64,000 nt of DNA from Oscillospiraceae bacterium (lineage in GTDB: Bacteria; Bacillota; Clostridia; Oscillospirales; Ruminococcaceae), in the NCBI GenBank assembly GCA_018110985.1, contig JAGAWT010000024.1, positions 62,001 to 126,000 on the forward strand, written 5' to 3'. Both the position numbers and the translations under genes were made by a program. Positions 17,228 to 26,330 of the stretch are shown piece by piece. The notes below the pieces were generated by a model that worked only from the letters and a program-made list of their open reading frames with translations, had not been told where the DNA came from and did not search any database. Each line of letters begins with the position of its first letter. Within the stretch, counting starts at the first letter, position 1.

Positions 17228-18268
17228 TCATATGACCCAAGGTCGGAAAAGCTTATAGACCAGAATAACCTTCTCAAAAAGCCCGGGACAATACTTGATC
17301 ATAAAGAATGCGGCCTTATATCTAAGGGTGCAGTTTTTCACTCCGATCTTCTGACCAGTGGAAAGTATTTCTTTTCTCAATGCTTCCTTCTGCACCTCAT
17401 CACCGGAAGAGATCAGTGTATATCTCACCATCATATGGGCCAGCCATAAAGTGCGTATCTTATAAACCTGCCCTTTGTTAAAGATCTCAGGAGTATGAGA
17501 CCGTACATACTTTTCCAGACAAGAGATCGCTCTCTTATAATCATTCAAGTTCTTCCAGTTCACTGTCTGTACAATGCTGCCCGAACGAACACGGTGATAA
17601 TAAAGAATCAGGTCGATCACAGTAACATTATTACAGACATCAACGATATGGAGCGTCGTTTCAATATCCTCATAATTGTGGCCATCCGGAAAGCGGATGG
17701 TTTTCCACAGTTCGGAACGATACAGTTTGTTCCACACAGACCGGTTAAGCATACCATTGATCGTCATATTTAGAATTTTCTTTCTTCCATAGGTACCGGC
17801 TTTGGCTAATGGCCTTGTTTTTTTTGCTTTTTTCTTCGGAGAGATGAGGCACCCTTCTGTTTTTTGTACAGAATAACGACAAACTGCGAGATCAGAGCCC
17901 GTCCTTTCTATTGCCGACAGCAATTCTTCAATAAAGGACGGATGCCAGGCATCATCCGAGTCGAGGAATGCGATATATTTGCCGGTTGCCACATCCAGTC
18001 CATTATTCCTGGCATTGCTTAAGCCGCAGTTTTTCTGATGTAATACGATGATACGGGGATCAAAGAGGTATTCGTCACAGATCTGAGAGGACTCATCCGT
18101 TGATCCATCGTCAATAACAAGGATCTCGAGATGCCGGTAAGTCTGATTAACCACGCTGTCCAAAGCTTCTCGCAGATATGGAGCCACATTATAGACAGGG
18201 ATTATTACACTGATCAATGGATCTTTTTTATTACCCAATGAATCTGGTTTATTATCCGTTTCTACCAT
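17228..18268 (-). CDS. Family 2 glycosyltransferase
   Basis: 346 residues. The catalytic domain starts ISVIIPVYNVAPYLREALDSV, with ILVIDDGSTDESSQICDEY, LSNARNNGLDVATGKYIAFLDSDDAWHP and NYEDIETTLHIVDVC. This is close to the widespread EpsH/CpsI-like group. It is the first gene of this minus-strand run. The 131-bp gap to the next gene contains a short open stretch in another frame that resembles a coding tail but cannot be assigned. Confidence 0.86.
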   Translation of the reverse strand: MVETDNKPDSLGNKKDPLISVIIPVYNVAPYLREALDSVVNQTYRHLEILVIDDGSTDESSQICDEYLFDPRIIVLHQKNCGLSNARNNGLDVATGKYIAFLDSDDAWHPSFIEELLSAIERTGSDLAVCRYSVQKTEGCLISPKKKAKKTRPLAKAGTYGRKKILNMTINGMLNRSVWNKLYRSELWKTIRFPDGHNYEDIETTLHIVDVCNNVTVIDLILYYHRVRSGSIVQTVNWKNLNDYKRAISCLEKYVRSHTPEIFNKGQVYKIRTLWLAHMMVRYTLISSGDEVQKEALRKEILSTGQKIGVKNCTLRYKAAFFMIKYCPGLFEKVILVYKLFRPWVI

Positions 18269-18787
18269 TCCTTTTGATCTCCGCCTCTCTGCTCATCAGT
18301 ATTATTGTCAACTTTATAATATAGTAAACATCAAACATTAGACTGTAATCACTCTTCATCGGGGCACTGCCTCCCCTGAAAGATTATAGATTCCCCACAT
18401 GACCTTGGGCATACCTCGATTGTCTATTCCTTCCAATTGCGTTCTTCTTCCGAAGGAGCTATTTATGCAACAGCAATTTCATCAGCTGCCAAGGATCACA
18501 CTGATCCGACTTTGCATCATACCAGCTGCCTCTCCAGTTTCTCGCCTGTTAATCCATTCCTGTTTTGTCATTTCCTTGTGCTTTTTCCGGTTCGTTTCAG
18601 ATCATGAAGATCTTTCCCTTCTCTGCTTTTATCAATATTATGTTTTCTTCACCTAACGACTCCTTTGTGTGATCAGGAGCGTCTGACGAAGCAGAGAGCG
18701 GAGACAGCAGAGCCGAAAAGCCGAGTGGATACAGCCTTCGGTCACATTACTGATAAACAGGCCTTTATGCAACATTCACATACATAC
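18269..18787. other. Intergenic region without a recognisable gene
   Basis: About 520 bp between the glycosyltransferase run and the HTH gene. It should contain the promoter of the minus-strand run (AT-rich TATATTATAAA near 18310-18325 on the minus strand), but no -35/-10 pair stands out. An 85-codon plus-strand open frame here has no ribosome site and no recognisable sequence, so I treat it as chance. Confidence 0.4.
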
Positions 18788-18862
18788 ACCATTACATTTT
18801 ACCATATTGTTGAATAACTTTCAAGCCTTTTCTTTTGGCGGAAATTCACAAATATTAGACAT
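18788..18862. repeat. 75-bp direct repeat, left copy (covers the 3' end of the HTH gene)
   Basis: Matches 43506-43580 at 73 of 75 positions in the same orientation. The repeat includes the last 14 codons of the HTH gene plus 33 bases downstream. The two copies enclose 24.6 kb of the polysaccharide island. Confidence 0.9.
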
Positions 18863-19198
18863 GTTGTAGATGATGTGTGCGTATGGAAGGTAGGAATTAA
18901 TACTTGCACGTTTCAGGCCGGTCTCCTCGGTGATCTGAGCCACAGTCAAACCTTGCGCATGCAGCTCTTGAACTCTGCGGCTTATGGCTGTTGAATAGAG
19001 TCCTCCAGTGATCAGGAGCTTCCGCGCCTTCATGACGGTAATATCAAATCCATCTGCGACGTCGTGCAGACTCACATGGTCCGCATCTTCCTCTTTCCAA
19101 TCGTCAACAGGATCACCGTAGTAATCACACACAACAATCAGGAGTTCCTGCATAGTGGTAGCACCGTTATAGTTTGGTTTCCGTTTATGTGCTGGCAT
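18821..19198 (-). CDS. Helix-turn-helix regulatory protein
   Basis: 125-residue DNA-binding protein. Two HTH-like segments can be read, VSLHDVADGFDITVMKARKLL and LTVAQITEETGLKRASINSYL, as in sigma-region-4-like or resolvase-like helices. It is small, basic at the start (MPAHKRKP) and without an effector domain. I chose ATG 19198 because AAAGGAG precedes it; the frame opens 23 codons earlier, across a palindrome that is better read as an operator. It is divergent from the HTH-dehydrogenase fusion at 19430, so it may regulate that gene. A degraded copy of its 3' end occurs at 43506. Confidence 0.7.
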   Translation of the reverse strand: MPAHKRKPNYNGATTMQELLIVVCDYYGDPVDDWKEEDADHVSLHDVADGFDITVMKARKLLITGGLYSTAISRRVQELHAQGLTVAQITEETGLKRASINSYLPYAHIIYNMSNICEFPPKEKA

Positions 19199-19250
19199 AG
19201 TCTTCACTCCTTTTGTTGCTCTGAACAACATTACGAGATCAATTTGTTCT

Positions 19251-19265
19251 GTCGTTTTAAGCGAC
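19251..19265. promoter_or_regulatory. Candidate operator 1 in the divergent HTH/ugd region
   Basis: GTCGTTTTAAGCGAC, an inverted repeat (GTCG...CGAC) in the leader of the HTH gene. The same 15-mer with one change occurs at 19402-19416, just before the other divergent gene. Confidence 0.5.
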
Positions 19266-19401
19266 ATTATTAATCAATTTTGGCTAGTAAACGCTTATTT
19301 CAAAAATTATTTACACATTTTCATAACATTTATCTTGATTTCCAGTCCTTTCTTTGCTATCATATTCATGTTTTTGCGGCACTACTCCGCCTGTACTTAT
19401 T

Positions 19402-19416
19402 GTTGTTTTAAGCGAC
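19402..19416. promoter_or_regulatory. Candidate operator 2, overlapping the ugd leader
   Basis: GTTGTTTTAAGCGAC, 14 of 15 matching operator 1. It ends 2 bases before the AAAGGAGG ribosome site of the HTH-Ugd gene, where a bound protein or a leader structure would affect expression. Confidence 0.5.
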
Positions 19417-19429
19417 AAAGGAGGAAATC

Positions 19430-20926
19430 ATGAAGAAATTATCGATTCAGCTGCTTGCCGATACCGTGGTATCCCGCCGTAAGGCTATGAAGATCACACA
19501 GGCACAGCTGTCCAAGACTACAGGAATAAATCGTGGACTACTGTCACGTCTTGAATCTCTAGATTATATTCCAGCCATCGAGCAGCTCCAGGCATTGGGT
19601 GAGGTCTTAAACTTCGAGCCCACGGATATGTTTGTGGATACAGCCATGTCCACTCCTATTATTGTAGAACGGCCCTACAAGATTGCCGTTGCCGGAACAG
19701 GCTATGTTGGTCTCTCCCTCGCAGTTCTTCTAGCACAGCACAACAAGGTAACCGCCGTTGATATCGTACCTGAGAAGGTCGAGAAACTCAACAACTTCAT
19801 CTCCCCGATCCAGGACGAATACATCGAGAAGTATCTGGATGAGGCCAAAAAAGGTAAGCGGAACCTTGATCTGACTGCCACCACAGACGGTGCGGCTGCC
19901 TATGCGGATGCAGATTTCATCATTATCGCTGCTCCTACAAATTACGATCCTAAGCAGAACTTCTTTGACTGCTCCGCTGTGGAAAGCGTACTAGCTCTCA
20001 TCAAGGGAAGTACAGCTGATCGGGAAACGAAGCCAACAGTCATCATCAAGTCCACAATCCCTGTCGGATACACCGTACATATCCGCAAAAAAATGGGTAT
20101 GGGCAATATTCTCTTCAGTCCGGAGTTCCTTCGGGAGTCCAAGGCACTCTATGATAACCTGTATCCCAGCCGGATTATTGTCGGGTGCGATGAGCAGACA
20201 GAACATGCAGCTCGCACCTTCGCAGGCCTACTTCAGCAAGGAGCGATCAAGAATCCAATCGAAACCCTGTTCATGGGATATACCGAGGCTGAAGCCACAA
20301 AGCTGTTCGTAAACACCTATCTGGCCCTCCGTGTTTCGTATTTCAACGAGCTGGATACCTATGCCGAAGTAAAAGGGCTCAAGACTGCTCCAATCATTAA
20401 AGGTGTAAGCCTGGATCCTCGCGTTGGCGATTACTACAACAACCCGTCCTTCGGTTATGGCGGATATTGCCTGCCCAAGGATACCAAACAGCTCCTGGCA
20501 AATTACCAGGATGTGCCGGAAAACCTGATTCAGGCCATCGTGGAAAGCAACCGGACCAGGAAGGATTTCATCGCCGAGAGAGTCCTTGAAATCGCAGGCG
20601 CATACACAGGAAGCGAGAACTTCAATCCTGATAAGGAACGGCAGGTTGTTGTCGGTGTCTACCGTCTTACGATGAAGAGTAACAGTGACAACTTCCGTCA
20701 GAGTAGTATCCAGGGCGTCATGAAGCGCATCAAAGCCAAAGGCGCTACCGTTGTCATCTATGAGCCGACCTTGGAGAACGGCAGTACATTCTTCGGCAGC
20801 GCTGTAGTCAATGACCTCAAGAAGTTCAAGAAAATGTGTGGCTGCATCATCGCCAATCGGTACGATCCTGCGCTTGACGATGTAGATGAAAAAGTGTACA
20901 CCAGGGATCTATTCCGCAGGGATTGA
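19430..20926 (+). CDS. ugd: UDP-glucose 6-dehydrogenase with N-terminal XRE helix-turn-helix domain
   Basis: 498 residues, about 110 longer than E. coli Ugd. Residues 1-70 form an XRE/Cro-type HTH ([37 protein letters not shown]). From about residue 84 a full Ugd follows: NAD-binding [41 protein letters not shown], and the catalytic Cys347 in [15 protein letters not shown]. The C-terminal substrate-binding domain ends [10 protein letters not shown]. The reaction oxidises UDP-glucose twice to UDP-glucuronate, a capsule precursor. The fusion implies an enzyme that also binds DNA, perhaps regulating the locus. It is the only plus-strand gene in the island and starts with AAAGGAGG. Confidence 0.93.
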   Translation: MKKLSIQLLADTVVSRRKAMKITQAQLSKTTGINRGLLSRLESLDYIPAIEQLQALGEVLNFEPTDMFVDTAMSTPIIVERPYKIAVAGTGYVGLSLAVLLAQHNKVTAVDIVPEKVEKLNNFISPIQDEYIEKYLDEAKKGKRNLDLTATTDGAAAYADADFIIIAAPTNYDPKQNFFDCSAVESVLALIKGSTADRETKPTVIIKSTIPVGYTVHIRKKMGMGNILFSPEFLRESKALYDNLYPSRIIVGCDEQTEHAARTFAGLLQQGAIKNPIETLFMGYTEAEATKLFVNTYLALRVSYFNELDTYAEVKGLKTAPIIKGVSLDPRVGDYYNNPSFGYGGYCLPKDTKQLLANYQDVPENLIQAIVESNRTRKDFIAERVLEIAGAYTGSENFNPDKERQVVVGVYRLTMKSNSDNFRQSSIQGVMKRIKAKGATVVIYEPTLENGSTFFGSAVVNDLKKFKKMCGCIIANRYDPALDDVDEKVYTRDLFRRD

Positions 20927-20962
20927 TGACATAACAATCCAAACGGCAAGGTCCAAAAGAAG

Positions 20963-20989
20963 GCCGGGAGTGCCTTTCCCGGCTTTCTT
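20963..20989. terminator. Bidirectional terminator between ugd and capF
   Basis: GCCGGGA (20963-20969) pairs with TCCCGGC (20977-20983), followed by TTTCTT on the plus strand and with an A-rich 5' flank. It separates the convergent ugd and capF genes. Confidence 0.8.
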
Positions 20990-20994
20990 CAATT

Positions 20995-22194
20995 TCAGAC
21001 CTTTTCAAAGAATGTATCTGGCCTATCTTTATCCAGCATCTCAGATGCCCACATGACCGTCACCAGATCCTCTGTCTCGCTCAAGTTGATGATATTATGT
21101 GTCCAGCCCGGCTTCATCCACACGCCCTGGATGCGCTCACCGGATACTTCATACTCTTCTACCTCGTTATCCTTCAGATTCCTCATCTGGATAAGGCCAT
21201 GGCCCTTCACGACGATGAAGATCTCATTCTTGCAGTCATGCCAGTGCTGGCCCTTCGTGATACCAGGCTTACTGATGTTGATGCTTACCTGCCCACGATC
21301 AAGAGTCCTAACTAGCTCAGTAAAGCTTCCACGATCATCACAGTTCATCTTATAGTCGAAGATCGTTGCTTCCTTCGGAAGGTAGCTCAGATACATCGCA
21401 TGAAGCTTTTTCTCAAAGCTACCAGCCTCCAGCTTTGGAATAATGAAATCTACCGGGAAGTCGTGGAACTGATGGAGCAGATTCACAATCTCTCCCAGCA
21501 TCGCCTTATGCTTCACCGGGCAGTGGCAATAGCGGCCGTTCTGATCCTCCACTGCCTCAACGCCCTCGTAATGGCAGCGATGCGGATGACCTTCCATTGC
21601 ATCGTAGATTTCTTCGCAAATATCATCGAAGAATACCATTTCCATGAGGACGGATGGATCATTGACTGTGATTGGTTCCCCTCTGGCAATACAATAGCAG
21701 AAGGTTCCTACAGCACTATTGTAGTGCGGACGAATCCACTTTCCTACCATGTTTTCAAAACGGTACACATAGACGGGAGCACCTGTCTCTTCACCGTACT
21801 TGAACATCAGCTCTTCACCGGCAAGTTTTGATCTGCTGTACTCGGAGTCGCCGAATCGGCCAGAAAGCGTAGCCTGGACAGAGCTGGTAATCATAATAGG
21901 AGCTTTATTCCCGTGCTTCTTCAGACAGTCAAGAAGTGTGGAAGTAAACCCAAAGTTTCCCTCCATGAACTCAGAGGTTTCCTTCGGTCTGTTCACACCA
22001 GCCGCATGGACGATAAAATCACAATCAGAGCAGAATTGATTCAGTTCTTCTTTTGTGTTATCCCTATCATATTCGTAAATAGCATCAATTTGGATATTCG
22101 GGCGTGTGCGATTCTTGCCATCCCGGATTGCTTTCAAATTCTCTACGAGGTTACGACCTAAGGCTCCGGCCGCACCTGTAACTAATATCTTCAT
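20995..22194 (-). CDS. capF: CapF/FnlB: bifunctional SDR-cupin enzyme of UDP-L-FucNAc synthesis
   Basis: 399 residues. The N-terminal short-chain dehydrogenase domain (MKILVTGAAGALGRNL, catalytic Y and K in SEYSRSKLAGE) reduces the 4-keto sugar to UDP-6-deoxy-L-talosamine. The C-terminal cupin domain, from about residue 270 (GITKGQHWHDCKNEIFIVVKG), carries the metal-binding His residues and matches the CapF epimerase half. It is the second enzyme of the CapE-CapF-CapG route. Start 22194 has GGGGGA upstream; the frame opens 10 codons earlier inside the capG 3' end. It lies 14 bases after capG in the operon fnlA-capG-capF. Confidence 0.92.
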   Translation of the reverse strand: MKILVTGAAGALGRNLVENLKAIRDGKNRTRPNIQIDAIYEYDRDNTKEELNQFCSDCDFIVHAAGVNRPKETSEFMEGNFGFTSTLLDCLKKHGNKAPIMITSSVQATLSGRFGDSEYSRSKLAGEELMFKYGEETGAPVYVYRFENMVGKWIRPHYNSAVGTFCYCIARGEPITVNDPSVLMEMVFFDDICEEIYDAMEGHPHRCHYEGVEAVEDQNGRYCHCPVKHKAMLGEIVNLLHQFHDFPVDFIIPKLEAGSFEKKLHAMYLSYLPKEATIFDYKMNCDDRGSFTELVRTLDRGQVSINISKPGITKGQHWHDCKNEIFIVVKGHGLIQMRNLKDNEVEEYEVSGERIQGVWMKPGWTHNIINLSETEDLVTVMWASEMLDKDRPDTFFEKV

Positions 22195-22208
22195 CAGTCT
22201 TCCCCCGG

Positions 22209-23399
22209 TCAGAATTTCCGCCATACCATCTTGTTAACGACACCCACATATCCCTGGATGATACGGACAACCTTCATAGAAACTGTCTCGTCCACATAAT
22301 CAGGGCAAGGCTTACCAAGAACGCCTTTCTGCTTCATCTTGATTGCCATAGAGGTCGCTTGCAATAGCTCATTTGTCGTTATACCGGCAAGAATGAAATC
22401 GCCAGCTTCCAATGCTTCCGGACGCTCTGTGCTTGTGCGAATGCAAACAGCAGCTATTGGATGGCCAATGGACAAATAGAAGCTGCTCTCCTCCGGCAAC
22501 GTCCCCGAGTCAGACACGATGGCCAGCGCATTCATCTGCAGCTTGTTATAGTCGTTGAATCCAAGAGGTTCATTGACTCTCACACGAGGATCCAGTTTAA
22601 AGCCTGTTGCCTCCAACCTCTTCTTGCTCCTCGGATGGCAGGAATAGAGAATCGGCATATCGTACTTCTCAGCCAACGCATTGATCGCCGTGAAAAGAGA
22701 TGTGAAGTTCTTCTCTGTATCGATGTTCTCTTCCCGATGGGCCGAAAGCAGAATGTACTTATTGGGTTCCAACCCAAGCCGATCCAGCACATCTGACGCT
22801 TCAATATTCTCCAGATTCATCCGCAGCACCTCAGCCATCGGAGATCCAGTCATGTATGTCCGTTCCTTCGGAAGACCTGTGTCTGCGAGATACTTCCGGG
22901 CGAATTCCGAATAGCAGAGATTCACATCGGAGATCACATCTACAATGCGTCTATTCGTCTCTTCCGGTAGACACTCATCCTTGCAGCGGTTACCTGCTTC
23001 CATATGGAACAACGGAATGTGCAGACGCTTAGCGGAGATCGCAGACAGGCAAGAATTCGTATCACCGAGAACAAGATATCCGTCCGGCCGAAGCTCACTC
23101 AGCAGCTCATAGGATCTTCCAAGAATATTCCCACAGGTGACACCGAGATTCTCCCCTACCACCGGCACCAGAATGTCCGGACCGTACTCTCCGAAAACAT
23201 TAGTTAGTTCAAAGTCTTGCCAGAACACAGTACTGAGATTCGGATCCCAGTTCTGGTTGTAGTAGACAATGCAAGTGTCGAAGTACTCACGGCAACGCTT
23301 CATCACGGCCGCTAAGCGGATGATCTCCGGTCGAGTCCCGCATCCGATCATGATTTTTAACCTGCCATCGTTTTTCCATTTGAAGTTATGCTCTACCAT
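22209..23399 (-). CDS. capG: UDP-N-acetylglucosamine 2-epimerase family, CapG/FnlC
   Basis: 396 residues, non-hydrolysing WecB-like epimerase. Motifs: MIGCGTRPEIIRLAAV at the start, PDGYLVLGDTNSCLSA, PLFHMEAGNRCKDECLPEETNRRIVD, LLSAHREENID, and VSDSGTLPEESSF. In this gene order (4,6-dehydratase/5-epimerase, 2-epimerase, CapF) it converts the L-talosamine intermediate to UDP-N-acetyl-L-fucosamine, the last step of the route. It starts 3 bases after the fnlA stop. Confidence 0.92.
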   Translation of the reverse strand: MVEHNFKWKNDGRLKIMIGCGTRPEIIRLAAVMKRCREYFDTCIVYYNQNWDPNLSTVFWQDFELTNVFGEYGPDILVPVVGENLGVTCGNILGRSYELLSELRPDGYLVLGDTNSCLSAISAKRLHIPLFHMEAGNRCKDECLPEETNRRIVDVISDVNLCYSEFARKYLADTGLPKERTYMTGSPMAEVLRMNLENIEASDVLDRLGLEPNKYILLSAHREENIDTEKNFTSLFTAINALAEKYDMPILYSCHPRSKKRLEATGFKLDPRVRVNEPLGFNDYNKLQMNALAIVSDSGTLPEESSFYLSIGHPIAAVCIRTSTERPEALEAGDFILAGITTNELLQATSMAIKMKQKGVLGKPCPDYVDETVSMKVVRIIQGYVGVVNKMVWRKF

Positions 23400-23402
23400 T
23401 AC

Positions 23403-24470
23403 TTATGCCTCCACCGCGTGCGGACGACCTTCCAGTTCTTCCTTCACGTAGTCCGTGCCCATGATCTTCTTAACCACGCCATCAACATCAAGACGATTGG
23501 TGTTATGGGAGGTATACGCCTCATCGCCTTCGGTATGGACTGTGCCTTTGACGTAGAACTTATCATAGTTCAAGCCACGAGCATCAGGAGCGATACGATA
23601 GTAATGACCCATGTCAATGCTTCTCAGCATTTCCTCACGGGTTACAAGCGTCTCGTAGAGCTTCTCCCCATGACGAGAGCCGATAATCTTTTTCTCCGTC
23701 CGGCCGAAAACCTTCATCACACCGTCTGCCAGGTCACCGATAGTGGAAGCGTCAGCCTTTTGGACGAAGAGATCGCCGGATTCAGCGTGTTCAAAGGCGA
23801 AAGCCACAAGATCCACAGCCTCGTCGAGGTTCATCAGGAATCGCGTCATGTTCGGATCAGTAATGGTGATCGGAGCTTTGCGCTTAATCTGATCAATGAA
23901 AAGTGGAATGACGGAACCGCGAGAGCACATAACGTTACCATACCTGGTACAAGCCAGAACCGTACCTCCACGTTCAAACGCCTTCTGCGCCCTGGCTTGG
24001 ACTACCTTTTCTCCGACAGCCTTGGTCATGCCCATTGTGTTAATCGGATAAGCAGCTTTATCAGTGGAGAGGAATACCACTCGCTGAACACCAGCTTCGA
24101 CCGCAGCAGTAATTACATTATCTGTTCCGATAATATTCGTTCTTACAGCTTCCATCGGAAAGAACTCGCAGGAGGGAACCTCTTTTAGCGCAGCCGCATG
24201 GAACACATAGTTGGCTCCATACATCACATCCCGGACAGAGTCCAGGTTTCTCACATCGCCAACATAGAACTGGACCTTACCCGCATAGTCCGGGTACTGA
24301 GCCTGCAATGTGTGTCTCATCCAGTCCTGCTTCTTTTCGTCACGTGAAATAATGCGGATTTCTCCAATATCCGTGGTCAGGAAATGTTTAAGTACAGTCG
24401 AACCGAAACTTCCCGTTCCACCTGTGATAACCAGCGTTTTTCCTTTGAAAGCTTCTGTAATATTGTTCAT
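23403..24470 (-). CDS. capE: UDP-GlcNAc 4,6-dehydratase (5-inverting), FnlA/CapE
   Basis: 355-residue NAD-dependent extended SDR that starts UDP-L-FucNAc synthesis by 4,6-dehydration and epimerisation. Rossmann motif LVITGGTGSFGSTVL, RISRDEKK-type region (IISRDEKKQDWMRHTL), and the conserved VVFLSTDKAAYPINTMGMTKAVGE, which contains the SDR catalytic residues with Met-Thr-Lys in the usual SMK/YxxxK region. The length and C-terminus fit the CapE/FnlA subgroup, not the membrane-bound PglF/CapD form. Start 24470 is supported by the family N-terminus; the frame is open 52 codons further but those residues resemble no part of this family. Confidence 0.92.
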   Translation of the reverse strand: MNNITEAFKGKTLVITGGTGSFGSTVLKHFLTTDIGEIRIISRDEKKQDWMRHTLQAQYPDYAGKVQFYVGDVRNLDSVRDVMYGANYVFHAAALKEVPSCEFFPMEAVRTNIIGTDNVITAAVEAGVQRVVFLSTDKAAYPINTMGMTKAVGEKVVQARAQKAFERGGTVLACTRYGNVMCSRGSVIPLFIDQIKRKAPITITDPNMTRFLMNLDEAVDLVAFAFEHAESGDLFVQKADASTIGDLADGVMKVFGRTEKKIIGSRHGEKLYETLVTREEMLRSIDMGHYYRIAPDARGLNYDKFYVKGTVHTEGDEAYTSHNTNRLDVDGVVKKIMGTDYVKEELEGRPHAVEA

Positions 24471-24537
24471 AACGAAATTGGTTCCTCTCTTTCCAAGCTC
24501 ACTGTCTGAGCTTTTGATGCTCCGCAGGAGCTTGATG

Positions 24538-24735
24538 TTAATCCACGCCAAGCGTGATCCAGTTTTTACACTTATCACAGCAAATGCGGAACTCGGCAAT
24601 TTTCCCGTTCTTGATTTCTGCTCCATCCCAGCGGAACTGCTTTGCTTCGAGATTATCCCGGAGCTGGAGATATTTCATAGATGGAGCTGACAGGGTGATC
24701 TTATTTCCGCATTCACATTCAATCGTCAGGGTCAT
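24538..24735 (-). CDS. Small zinc-ribbon protein
   Basis: 65 residues with two cysteine knuckles, C-E-C near residue 8 and CCDKC near residue 53, giving a likely zinc ribbon. It has GGAGG before the start and overlaps the 3' end of the membrane-protein gene by 17 bases, so it belongs to the three-gene set 27368-24538. The family is not recognised. Function unknown; the ribbon could bind nucleic acid or simply stabilise a small adaptor. Confidence 0.65.
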   Translation of the reverse strand: MTLTIECECGNKITLSAPSMKYLQLRDNLEAKQFRWDGAEIKNGKIAEFRICCDKCKNWITLGVD

Positions 24736-26302
24736 TGTGTGCCTCCGTTGTTGGTTGCTCTATATCTTCTGTAGTATCACTTTCAGAGGATTCGATTACT
24801 TCATCAATATTTTCAAGTGCAGCTTTTTCTACAGTATTAATTTGCTTGGTATTTTGCAGTAAAGGTCTTGACATCAAAAATGTAAAACTGCCCATAGCTA
24901 ATATAATAACTGTCCAAACAACTACAACAACACACCTAATCTTTTTATATTGGTTATGTGCATCTTCTTTGACCTTGTCATTACCAAACGCTTCCTGAAT
25001 ATCTGCATCATCTAACGTGCCTTTGTAATTATTTTTCAGATCACCATAGGATTTTTCCATCCAACTCCATTTTGAATTGTTAGAAAAGATTGTGACCACA
25101 AGGTAGCAGATTGATGCTATTATGAAGAGAGTACAAATACCAATAACACGAGGCGAAACCTCCGCTTCTGCCCATACTTTCACATCTATGGAATCACTTA
25201 ATATTACTGTTAAAGCGAATCCAATTATCGCCAGGAAGTTATTCTTAAGTCCGTCTGTTAGATTCCCTGCAAGCTCCTGTATCTGCTCCCCAGTATCGAG
25301 AATGAAATCTGAAATCTTGTTCTTCATCTCAATATAGGTTTCCGCATGATTCTTCTGGTAAATTACATAGTCGCTTTTTATAGAATTAAGAACCTGCTCA
25401 TCAATATTTAGAATATCTTCTTTGGCTTTGCAGTATAGGTTTATAATCCCTCTTGCAATACCCGCCTTGTCCACACAATTGGAATCCTTATAGACCCATT
25501 CGTAGACTCGCCGCACTGATTGATTGTTTCCAAGTTCATCAAGATTGTAGGCCTCTCCAGGGTGCTTTGGATCAAACTGGAGAACAGCACAGTCCCCCAT
25601 GATATTTGCTGTATTAGCAAGGTATATAAAAGATAGTATTGAGCAAAGCCGGTCAAAGAGTTTAGATATTTCTTTACACTCAACTGTAGACTGCTTAACC
25701 GAAAAATCTTGTGGAACCACCGCATATTCGGTCTTCTGTAGGAAAATGCTCGCATCTGAGCAATCCTCCAGCATTTCATGCCTGCTTTTATCTTCAATCC
25801 ATGAAATGTCATCGTCAGAAAAAGCAATCGTGGATGTCGATAGTAGACACGATCTGTCGATAACTCTAAACCTTAAATGCTCTCCCGCAATTTTAAAGAG
25901 CTCTGTGAAATTCGTAAAATGATCAGTAACACTTAATTCTTTCAAGAAGGCTATAAACAAATCTAATCGATATACTGATAAGGTCCCATTAAAAATCTTC
26001 TTTGTGATTCTTATAGAGACATCTACTTCCTCATCATCAACCAATTTGTCGAGATAAGTAATATAGCTATCCTCAAAAACAGCTCTACCTACATATAGAG
26101 TTTGTTCCGTTTCTCCAGTGAATGTAATGATACCGTCATCTTGATCCTCGATATATCCAAGAAAGGTTACCAATTTCTCGTATGATGGCAACTTCTCTTT
26201 TGTCACTTTATAGGAGATAGAGAGTCGATATAAGACCTCCTCACAGGAAAGAGACGTTGAATTACCAAATGTATGACTTGCTACATCTAAAATATCAAAC
26301 AC
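24719..26302 (-). CDS. Unrecognised three-helix membrane protein of the NdpA-like module
   Basis: 527 residues. Residues 1-300 are soluble and mixed alpha/beta with no motif I can name. Residues 300-350 look like a coiled coil (ILNIDEQVLNSIKSDYVIYQ). Three membrane helices follow, about 354-371, 386-406 and 455-477, then an acidic Ser/Thr/Glu-rich tail. It starts at GTG 26302, with a strong GGAGGAGG upstream, 28 bases after the NdpA-like gene. A large sensor-like domain joined to a compact membrane bundle is a layout shared by many anti-phage effectors that disrupt membranes, but that role is inference. It does not resemble any polysaccharide enzyme. Confidence 0.7.
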   Translation of the reverse strand: MFDILDVASHTFGNSTSLSCEEVLYRLSISYKVTKEKLPSYEKLVTFLGYIEDQDDGIITFTGETEQTLYVGRAVFEDSYITYLDKLVDDEEVDVSIRITKKIFNGTLSVYRLDLFIAFLKELSVTDHFTNFTELFKIAGEHLRFRVIDRSCLLSTSTIAFSDDDISWIEDKSRHEMLEDCSDASIFLQKTEYAVVPQDFSVKQSTVECKEISKLFDRLCSILSFIYLANTANIMGDCAVLQFDPKHPGEAYNLDELGNNQSVRRVYEWVYKDSNCVDKAGIARGIINLYCKAKEDILNIDEQVLNSIKSDYVIYQKNHAETYIEMKNKISDFILDTGEQIQELAGNLTDGLKNNFLAIIGFALTVILSDSIDVKVWAEAEVSPRVIGICTLFIIASICYLVVTIFSNNSKWSWMEKSYGDLKNNYKGTLDDADIQEAFGNDKVKEDAHNQYKKIRCVVVVVWTVIILAMGSFTFLMSRPLLQNTKQINTVEKAALENIDEVIESSESDTTEDIEQPTTEAHNDPDD

Positions 26303-26330
26303 TTGGCACCTCCTCCCTCATGTCTTTTGC

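Noticed and set aside
18399-18656. Small plus-strand gene between the glycosyltransferase run and the HTH gene
   Set aside because: No ribosome site, no recognisable composition, and rich in Cys/Pro as chance frames often are.
23388-24188. Plus-strand open frame of about 266 codons opposite capE
   Set aside because: Shadow of capE; no ribosome site or domain.
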